Below are positions 1 through 5,557 of a stretch of DNA of 16,035 nucleotides, piece by piece. The number at the start of each line of letters is the position of its first letter. Position 1 is the stretch's first letter. Under the pieces are notes generated by a model. It saw only the letters and a program-made list of their open reading frames with translations. It was not told the DNA's origin and searched no databases. This DNA comes from Victivallaceae bacterium. Its GTDB lineage: Bacteria; Verrucomicrobiota; Lentisphaeria; Victivallales; Victivallaceae. The stretch lies in NCBI GenBank assembly GCA_016292515.1, contig JAEDIJ010000042.1, positions 1 to 16,035 on the forward strand, written 5' to 3'. A program made the translations under genes and the position numbers.

Positions 1-187
1 ACTCCCCTCAACCCGCCAGGGCGGGACTTTGTACCTGCCGCAGATATTTGCGGAATTTACGCTTTGTCCGCCCCCTAAACGAATGTCCCCGCAAATCTCC
101 GCGGTCGTCTATTTTTGTTACTGCAAATTGACCTGCGTCCCATGCGGGCTAATGCTCCGCTTTACGCTTCCGTCTTCGCCAAGGCTA

Positions 188-329
188 CGCCGTGACAAGC
201 CGCCCGCCCGCCTCCCCGATGGGCGATACTCCCCACGTCGATGTTTCTCTCGCCCTGCCGGGCGAAAGAAAGGCGATAATGTCCGTTGAGGATGACAACG
301 CAGTTGCCCTGCTGCGCCGTGACAAGCCG
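188..329 (+). repeat. 15-bp direct repeat pair
   Basis: CGCCGTGACAAGCCG occurs at 188-202 and again, identical, at 315-329, so the starts are 127 bp apart. The bases just before each copy are also alike (CTA and CTG). The sequence around the first copy (TCTTCGCCAAGGCTACGCCG) is non-coding and looks like part of a dispersed intergenic repeat. No function is visible. Confidence 0.55.
244..271. repeat. 12-bp stem hairpin
   Basis: The arms TTTCTCTCGCCC (244-255) and GGGCGAAAGAAA (260-271) pair over 12 positions with a single C/A mismatch around a TGCC loop. No T-run follows on either strand, so it is not a convincing intrinsic terminator. It may be a repeat remnant or a processing structure. Confidence 0.5.
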
Positions 330-391
330 GGCAAAAAATCATATTGGTGTAGTGAAAACGCCAAAATTATTAAATTTAAGATTTGTTTTAT

Positions 392-420
392 TTGACATTA
401 TACATTTTTAGATGTATATT
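392..420 (+). promoter_or_regulatory. Sigma70-type promoter for the TetR-fabH pair
   Basis: TTGACA (392-397), a 17-bp spacer and TATATT (415-420) form a near-consensus housekeeping promoter. The AT-rich run just upstream could act as an UP element. Transcription should begin near 427, leaving a leader of about 20 nt before the regulator's start at 447. Predicted from sequence only. Confidence 0.75.
399..418. promoter_or_regulatory. Candidate operator for the TetR-family regulator
   Basis: An inverted repeat with perfect 7-bp arms, TATACAT (399-405) and ATGTATA (412-418), with 6 bp between them, fills the spacer and overlaps the -10 box. TetR-family dimers bind palindromes of about this size and many repress their own genes. 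A protein bound here would block RNA polymerase. That the neighbouring regulator is the one that binds is inference. The arms are AT-rich, so a chance palindrome is possible. Confidence 0.5.
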
Positions 421-446
421 TAGCAAAGAAACAAATTCTAAAATGG

Positions 447-1094
447 ATGAGCAAGATGAAAAAAGCAGGAGACAATTCCAGAGCGGCGCTGTTGGAAGCG
501 GCGAAGCGGTTGTTCGCGATCCGGGGCATCAATGCGGTCAAACTCAGCGAGATCGCCGATGCCGCCGGCATTGACGCCTGTATGATCCATTACCACTTCG
601 GCGGCAAGTCGGGACTGATCGAAGCGGTCATCCAGTCTGCGTTGGAGCGCTGGCACAAAATTCAGCTCAACAGTTATTACGACAACAATCATTCGCTTTT
701 GGCAACGCGCGAAGGACAGCAGATCTTCATTTCCGGATTGGTCGAAAAGGTCTTTCACACGATGGGCGGCACGCAGGGCGATCCCGATCCCGCCGAACTC
801 ATCTTTTTGCAGGTGTTGCAACATCCCTGCGCGGTGCGCGACGAAGTGATCGAAAAGCACATCAAGCCGTTGGTCAACGTGTTTTACGATGTCTACCGGA
901 AAATCACGGGGAGCGACGATTTCGACAGCGCGTTTTGCTGGTTTCTCATTCTCGTCTGCCCCAATTATGTCAGTATGGTCAATCCCGGGATGATCGATCC
1001 TTTGCATCCCGCGGGCAAGATTCCCGGGACTTTTCGCCGCCGTCTGCAATATATGACCGCCCGGATCATGCTTCACGGTCTGGGATTGGATTGA
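447..1094 (+). CDS. TetR/AcrR-family transcriptional regulator
   Basis: A cytoplasmic DNA-binding regulator of 215 residues. Residues about 12-58 form the typical TetR N-terminal domain: a first helix with LLEAAKRLFAIRG, the helix-turn-helix with LSEIADAAGID, and the diagnostic HYHFGGKSGLIEAV. The C-terminal ligand domain (about 65-215) has an EGQQIFISGLVEK stretch and an HPCAVRDEVIEKHIKPL segment, which recall CecR/YbiH-type regulators; that sub-assignment is weak and the ligand is unknown. The start at 447 was chosen because the HTH begins soon after and the promoter fits; an in-frame ATG at 456 is equally possible, and neither has a strong ribosome binding site. fabH follows after 38 bp on the same strand, so this protein may control fatty-acid initiation as well as itself (see the palindrome at 399-418). 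Confidence 0.88.
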   Translation: MSKMKKAGDNSRAALLEAAKRLFAIRGINAVKLSEIADAAGIDACMIHYHFGGKSGLIEAVIQSALERWHKIQLNSYYDNNHSLLATREGQQIFISGLVEKVFHTMGGTQGDPDPAELIFLQVLQHPCAVRDEVIEKHIKPLVNVFYDVYRKITGSDDFDSAFCWFLILVCPNYVSMVNPGMIDPLHPAGKIPGTFRRRLQYMTARIMLHGLGLD

Positions 1095-1132
1095 ACTCAT
1101 ATTGAGAAAATCATTGTGTAACGAGGCATAAA

Positions 1133-2113
1133 ATGAGTATTCACATCATCGGCACCGGCCACTATGTGCCGGAAAAGATTTTGACGAATTTCGATCTGGA
1201 AAAAATGGTCGATACTTCCGACGAGTGGATCGTTTCCCGTACCGGTATCCGTGAACGCCACATTGCCGATGCCGCGACCGCGACGAGCGATCTCGCCGCC
1301 GCCGCCGGACGCGCCGCGCTTGAATCCGCCCGTCTCACGCCAGCCGATATTGATCTTGTCGTCGTTTCGACGCTGACGGGGGATATGCCGACCCCGTCGA
1401 CGGCGACGATCGTCCAGCGCAAAATGGGGATCCCGCCTTGTATGTGTTTCGACATCAGTGCGGCGTGTACGGGATTGCTTTACGGCATCGACATCGTCCA
1501 CGCTCTGCTCGCCGCCCGTCAGCGCCGGACGGCGTTGCTGATCGGCGCGGACAAATTGTCGGGTGTCACCAATTGGAGCGACCGCAGTACCTGTGTCCTT
1601 TTCGGCGACGGCGCGTCGGCTTTGGTCATTCAGCGCGATGATCACGGGGACGACGATTTTTATCTTGCTTCCGAAGTGTGCGCCGACGGCAACGACGCCG
1701 ATTTTCTCAAAATACCCGGTTTCGGCAGTGCCTGTCCGGCGACGCCGGAGGGGATCGCGCAACATCTCAACACCATCACGATGAATGGTCCGAAAACCTA
1801 TCAGAAAGCGGTGACGGCGATGAGCGGCGCCTGCAAGCGGGTCCTCGCCAAAGCCGGTATTTCCGCGTCGGAACTGCATTGGGCGATCCCCCATCAGGCG
1901 AACGACCGGATCATCACCGCCGTCGCCGAACGGCTCGGCATTCGTGAAAACATTTACCGCAGTGTTGCGCGGTACGGCAATACCTCGTCGGCGTCGATCG
2001 GCATCTGCTTGGACGAGTTGAACCGCAACGGGGAACTTCATCGGGGCGATCTTATCTTGACGGCGGCATTCGGCGCGGGGCTTACCTGGGCGGCGCAACT
2101 TTTGCGTTTCTGA
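1133..2113 (+). CDS. fabH: 3-oxoacyl-[acyl-carrier-protein] synthase III (FabH)
   Basis: FabH condenses acetyl-CoA (or another short acyl-CoA) with malonyl-ACP and so starts type II fatty-acid synthesis in the cytoplasm. The 326 residues match the family's usual length. All three catalytic residues are visible: Cys112 in the DISAACTGLLYG motif, His254 in IPHQAN and Asn283 in YGNTSSAS. The N-terminal segment with TSDEWIVSRTGIRER is the usual FabH signature. The start is supported by an ACGAGG ribosome binding site 6 nt upstream. It shares a promoter with the TetR-family gene before it and ends at the hairpin at 2125-2148. No other fab or plsX gene is nearby, so its acyl-CoA preference, and whether it is the main FabH or a specialised paralogue, cannot be told from context. 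Confidence 0.95.
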   Translation: MSIHIIGTGHYVPEKILTNFDLEKMVDTSDEWIVSRTGIRERHIADAATATSDLAAAAGRAALESARLTPADIDLVVVSTLTGDMPTPSTATIVQRKMGIPPCMCFDISAACTGLLYGIDIVHALLAARQRRTALLIGADKLSGVTNWSDRSTCVLFGDGASALVIQRDDHGDDDFYLASEVCADGNDADFLKIPGFGSACPATPEGIAQHLNTITMNGPKTYQKAVTAMSGACKRVLAKAGISASELHWAIPHQANDRIITAVAERLGIRENIYRSVARYGNTSSASIGICLDELNRNGELHRGDLILTAAFGAGLTWAAQLLRF

Positions 2114-2115
2114 CG

Positions 2116-2158
2116 AAAAAAACACCCTTGGCGAAAAATCGTCAAGGGCGTTTGGTTT
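2116..2158. terminator. Bidirectional intrinsic terminator between convergent genes
   Basis: Arms at 2125-2134 (CCCTTGGCGA) and 2139-2148 (TCGTCAAGGG) form a 10-bp stem with one G-U pair and an AAAA loop. Seven A's at 2116-2122 give a clean U-run on the minus strand, where it would end the long envelope operon. On the plus strand the tail TTTGGTTT is weaker but could serve fabH. Its place between the two convergent stop codons fits both uses. Confidence 0.85.
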
Positions 2159-2178
2159 ACTTGAAATAAATCGCCGAA

Positions 2179-4194
2179 TTATTTCGTGATTTTGAGGATC
2201 GCGAATTCCTGACAGGCGATCGGTTTATCGATGACGAGTGCTGCACCGGTCTGTTTGAAAGCGACTTCCTTCCAACTGCCGTCGCCTTGGAGAAGTTCCA
2301 CTTTTTTGACCGGAAATTCCGCCGTCAGCGCGATTTCGTTGAGTGCGTCGTAGCTGAGGTTGTAGAATCCCGCGAGGAAATTCCCGTCCGGACGGACGCC
2401 GCAGCGGAAATAAACGTGCTGTAACGCACTGGCGTAGAGCGGCAATGCCGCCGGATCCAGTTTTTTCAGCAACGCGATCGCCCACGCTTTGCGGTGATGG
2501 CCGATGAAATCGGTCGGGACGCTTTTGACGCTCAACGCGGTCGTGATGACTTTGCCGCCAAGCGCGTTTTCAAAGTAGACCGCTCCCGGCATCACGTATT
2601 CCGTCGTCGGCGCGTAGCGGTAGGGAGAAGTACGCACTTCGCTCAGCGGCACCGCCTTGGGATCGAGATCGGTGAGGAAAGGACATCCCGTATTCTGCAA
2701 CGGGCATTTATAGGGACTGCCGATCAAAGTTTCTCCCTCGGTTTTGAAAGATTGCGCCTTGGGCTTCACGCCGAGGTAAGAGGCGAAGCCGCGTTCGGCG
2801 AGTTTCAAGGCGGCGCCGCCGTCGACGAGCGCTTTGCCGCTCAAAACCAGTTTGAGGTCGTCGTCGCTCAAAGCGTTGACGGTGTCGGCGGTCAGCGTGT
2901 TGATTGCGTTTTTGTCGATTTTGCCGTAATGCGAGGGGATGCCCAGAGGATCGAGGATCGTCGCGCTCCAATTGTTGTCGAGCAGCGGCTGCAAGGCGTG
3001 ACCGGGGTGGAATTGGAAAGCGGGGTCGCGCAACACCGCGTTGGGACCGCACCATTGGATTTGACCGACTTCGTTGAGCAAGGTGTCGTAGAAGCCGATG
3101 TGCTCTTTCAAAATCGCCCGGTGACGCGCGATGTCGAAATCGCATTTGTTGGAAAGGTCGCTGATCCAGAGTTTGCCGCCGGAAACGCCGTTGAGGATGC
3201 CGCCCGTGATGTGCGCGTGCATACTGATCGCCGATTTGCTCCACGCATTGTGCGGATAGATATCGCTCTCGTCGAGGATGGTGTCGATTTTGCCCGCCGC
3301 CGACACTTTGAATGCCGTCTGGTACATGATGTTGTAGAAACTGTTGACGGGGCCCCAGGCTTCCATATAGGCGGCGTTGTTGATGCGCAGGAAAGATTCC
3401 CCTTTGCCGGCGAGAGTCCGGGCGATCTCGCCCGCGAGGAGATATTCTCCGCCGCCGGAGCAGTAGCCGCAGGGGATCGAGGGATCGACTTCATCGATCG
3501 CGTCGCGGATGAGTTTCGCGTAGCCGAGGACGGTTTCGCGGCGGATCGTTTCAAAAAGCTGGACGGCGGGATCGTTCCACGCGCCCGTCTTGATTTTTTC
3601 GATCAATTCTTCGCGGGTGAATTTCTGCGGCGAACGCTTGTTGAATTCCGCCATATGCAGATCGCAGAAGCACTCCGGCCCGTTGTCGCTGTTGTTGATC
3701 GCGCGCAAGTCGTCGTCGACGAGGAAAAACGCCGGTTTTTCGGCGGCGAGCATTTTGATCATGTCCTTGGTGTAGGCGCGGACATCGGGGTCGAGCATGC
3801 AGAGGCGGTGGAGCGTGATGCCCTTGATGTTGATGATCTCCGTCCAGCCGCGTTCGCAGGTGACGGCGCCCGCCCAGCCGTGGCCGATCGTGCTTTGAAT
3901 GAGGATGCCGCTCTCGATATTGTCGTTTTTGAGTTTTTCTTTCAATTCGCGGAAAGCCTTGGCGTAGAGTTTCGGTTTCGCCATCACGTCTGTGCCGTCG
4001 GGCTGCATCGTCAGCATATAGGCGTTTTTGCGGACGCCGCTCACCTCGACGGCGTGGCGCGCCTCCTTGACGGTGTAATCGATGTCGTTCGGGAAAAACG
4101 GGGCGATGCTGATGAAATTCATCTTGCGTTCGGCACCGGATGCGCCGAGTGCCATCGCGGCGGCGATGGCGGAGGTCAGAATCTGCTTGGTCAT
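2179..4194 (-). CDS. Secreted GH42-like (beta-galactosidase-like) protein, function unknown
   Basis: A protein of 671 residues starting MTKQILTSAIAAAMALGASGA, a signal peptide probably cut near residue 20-21, so it should be exported. Residues about 25-370 look like a glycosidase-type TIM barrel: FFLVDDDLRA (157-165) followed by CFCDLHMAEFN (175-185), and ILDESDIYPHNAW (306-318), whose Glu309 could be catalytic. Residues about 441-475 (LSDDDLKLVLSGKALVDGGA, then a GFASYLGV stretch) resemble the beta-galactosidase trimerisation-like domain, and the C-terminus looks like a small beta-sandwich. Substrate and activity are not shown; some relatives of this type may not be active enzymes. The start at 4194 is chosen over an upstream ATG at 4245 because CAGGAG lies 6 nt before it, the signal peptide starts there, and the longer form would overlap xseB. 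It is the last gene of the envelope operon, 29 nt after xseB. Confidence 0.7.
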   Translation of the reverse strand: MTKQILTSAIAAAMALGASGAERKMNFISIAPFFPNDIDYTVKEARHAVEVSGVRKNAYMLTMQPDGTDVMAKPKLYAKAFRELKEKLKNDNIESGILIQSTIGHGWAGAVTCERGWTEIINIKGITLHRLCMLDPDVRAYTKDMIKMLAAEKPAFFLVDDDLRAINNSDNGPECFCDLHMAEFNKRSPQKFTREELIEKIKTGAWNDPAVQLFETIRRETVLGYAKLIRDAIDEVDPSIPCGYCSGGGEYLLAGEIARTLAGKGESFLRINNAAYMEAWGPVNSFYNIMYQTAFKVSAAGKIDTILDESDIYPHNAWSKSAISMHAHITGGILNGVSGGKLWISDLSNKCDFDIARHRAILKEHIGFYDTLLNEVGQIQWCGPNAVLRDPAFQFHPGHALQPLLDNNWSATILDPLGIPSHYGKIDKNAINTLTADTVNALSDDDLKLVLSGKALVDGGAALKLAERGFASYLGVKPKAQSFKTEGETLIGSPYKCPLQNTGCPFLTDLDPKAVPLSEVRTSPYRYAPTTEYVMPGAVYFENALGGKVITTALSVKSVPTDFIGHHRKAWAIALLKKLDPAALPLYASALQHVYFRCGVRPDGNFLAGFYNLSYDALNEIALTAEFPVKKVELLQGDGSWKEVAFKQTGAALVIDKPIACQEFAILKITK

Positions 4195-4223
4195 AAGAAA
4201 CTCCTGCTGATGATTGGAAAAGG

Positions 4224-4514
4224 TTATTCCTGAAAATTTTCCCATTGCGGCGGATTTTCCGCGCTTCCCGTGAGGATCTGGATCTTGCGCTCCAACTGGT
4301 CGAGACGGGCGCGGCAGACTTTGGCGAGTTTGCCGCCTTTCTCGTAGGAGGAGATCAGTTTTTCCAAGGGAAGCTGTCCGTTTTCCATTTTGCGGACAAG
4401 CGCTTCCAGCTGGCTGAGCGCCTCCTCAAAGGAAAGTTCCGGCTCTTTGGCAACTTTTTGCTCCGGAGACGTTTCCGTTTCCGGCACGGCATCGGGAAAA
4501 AGCGAATCGCCCAT
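4224..4514 (-). CDS. xseB: Exodeoxyribonuclease VII small subunit (XseB)
   Basis: The small subunit binds XseA to make exonuclease VII, which degrades single-stranded DNA in the cytoplasm from both ends. The 96-residue protein has the family core at about residues 27-80: LSFEEALSQLEALVRKMENG, then QLPLEKLISSYEKGGKLAKVC and a final coiled helix ending near LERKIQIL. The first 25 residues are acidic and poorly conserved, as usual. It begins 3 nt after the ddh stop and has only a weak ribosome binding site (GGA), so it probably relies on translational coupling. xseA is not in the window. Its place among envelope genes is not explained by its function. Confidence 0.93.
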   Translation of the reverse strand: MGDSLFPDAVPETETSPEQKVAKEPELSFEEALSQLEALVRKMENGQLPLEKLISSYEKGGKLAKVCRARLDQLERKIQILTGSAENPPQWENFQE

Positions 4515-4517
4515 AAT

Positions 4518-5516
4518 TTACATCCAGTGTTTCAAAAGTTCTTCCCGGCTGAGCGGCGAGAAATAGGTCGCCGGGATGTCGAGAATGGTGAAAGCCCCGC
4601 TTTTCTTTTCGGCGGCGAGCCGCGCGGCGGCGCGGGCGTGGGCGACGAGGACGTTGGCGGTCGCTTCGGGGTTGCTGCCCCAGACGCAACGATATTCCGC
4701 CAGTGCCGGAGTGCCTTTGGCAGTTTCTCCGGCGGTGATGACCAGTCCGTCGTGGGGGAAGCCTTTGCAACGTTCTTTCAACTCCTCCTGCGAAACGAAG
4801 TGGATCGTCGTGTCGTAGGGAGCGAAATATCCGGGCATTTCGACGATCTTTTTGGTGACTTCGGCGGGGTCGGCATCGGGAGCGAGGACGACGAAGCACT
4901 CTCTTGTGTGCATATCGCCCGGCTCGAACGCGGGATTTTCACCGCGGCGGACGCGTTCGACGGCTTCGGGGACGGCGTGGGTGAATTGCCGCGCGTCGAC
5001 GACGCCCTCGATCGTACGCAAAGCATCGCTGTGGCCCATACTGAGACCGCCTTCGGGGCCGAGCCCGTAGAAGCCGTAAGCGCGGCTGCCGGGCATAAAC
5101 GCGCCGCCAAGGACGCGTTCAAGCGAAAAGATGCCGGGATCCCAGCCGGTCGACATAATGGCGACGTGATTCGCCTTGACCGCGGCGGCGTTGAGCGTCT
5201 CGAAGTACTGGGGAATCTGGCTGTGGTTGTCGAAACTGTCGACGGTGTTGACGTACTGGCAGATCGCGGGGCCCTGTTTGGGCAGATCGGCTTTGGAGCC
5301 GCCGCAGAGGATGGCGACATCGGGGCGCAGTTCCTTCACCCACGTTTCGGCGTCGGCGATCGGCAGCACCGGAATATCGGAAATCTCTTTTTTGACACGG
5401 TCGACATTGCGGCTCACGATGCCGCAAAGTTCCATATCCGGCTGTTTGCCGAGCGAGAGGCGCACCCCCCTACCAACATTTCCGAAACCTGCGATCATCA
5501 CTCGAATTTTACTCAT
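4518..5516 (-). CDS. ddh: meso-Diaminopimelate D-dehydrogenase
   Basis: Catalyses the NADPH-dependent reductive amination of tetrahydrodipicolinate (as L-2-amino-6-oxopimelate) to meso-2,6-diaminopimelate. This is the one-step route to the peptidoglycan cross-linking residue and lysine precursor. The 332 residues match the family length. Seen: a Rossmann GFGNVGRG (11-17), VDSFDNHSQIP (92-102), MSTGWDPGIFSLERV (121-135), LSMGHSDALR (158-167), HTRECFVV (203-210), MPGYFAPYDTTIHF (227-240), PHDGLVI (254-260) and SNPEATANVLVAHARAA (281-297), all in the order found in the Corynebacterium and Symbiobacterium enzymes. The start at 5516 is fixed by the dinucleotide-binding motif beginning at residue 4 and by GAAGGAG 5 nt upstream. 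The reading frame stays open further upstream to 5774, but that part is arginine-rich and lies over the neighbouring gene. Gap to the upstream OstA gene is 41 nt. Confidence 0.95.
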   Translation of the reverse strand: MSKIRVMIAGFGNVGRGVRLSLGKQPDMELCGIVSRNVDRVKKEISDIPVLPIADAETWVKELRPDVAILCGGSKADLPKQGPAICQYVNTVDSFDNHSQIPQYFETLNAAAVKANHVAIMSTGWDPGIFSLERVLGGAFMPGSRAYGFYGLGPEGGLSMGHSDALRTIEGVVDARQFTHAVPEAVERVRRGENPAFEPGDMHTRECFVVLAPDADPAEVTKKIVEMPGYFAPYDTTIHFVSQEELKERCKGFPHDGLVITAGETAKGTPALAEYRCVWGSNPEATANVLVAHARAAARLAAEKKSGAFTILDIPATYFSPLSREELLKHWM

Positions 5517-5557
5517 TTTATCTCCTTCGTATATTGCCCGGCAAAGGGCATTGGTTT

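Larger units (their letters stand above)
1..391. other. Intergenic stretch with short palindromes, no credible gene
   Basis: I see no gene here. The open frames on both strands are short, arginine/proline-rich and resemble no family I know. The stretch is rich in small inverted repeats: CCCGC/GCGGG near 12-25, CCGCA/TGCGG around 40-55, CCGC/GCGG around 100, and a longer hairpin at 244-271. A 15-bp direct repeat (188-202 and 315-329) lies within it. Bases 361-391 are very AT-rich and could act as an UP element for the promoter that follows. The mix of palindromes and repeats looks like dispersed repeat remnants rather than coding DNA, but that is inference. Confidence 0.6.

Noticed and set aside
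29..395. Small open frames at the window start, both strands
   Set aside because: Rich in Arg/Pro/Cys, mutually overlapping, without ribosome binding sites or resemblance to known families.
2494..4233. 579-codon open frame on the plus strand
   Set aside because: Antisense to the signal-peptide-bearing GH42-like gene; composition-biased (D, V, F, R) and without recognisable motifs.
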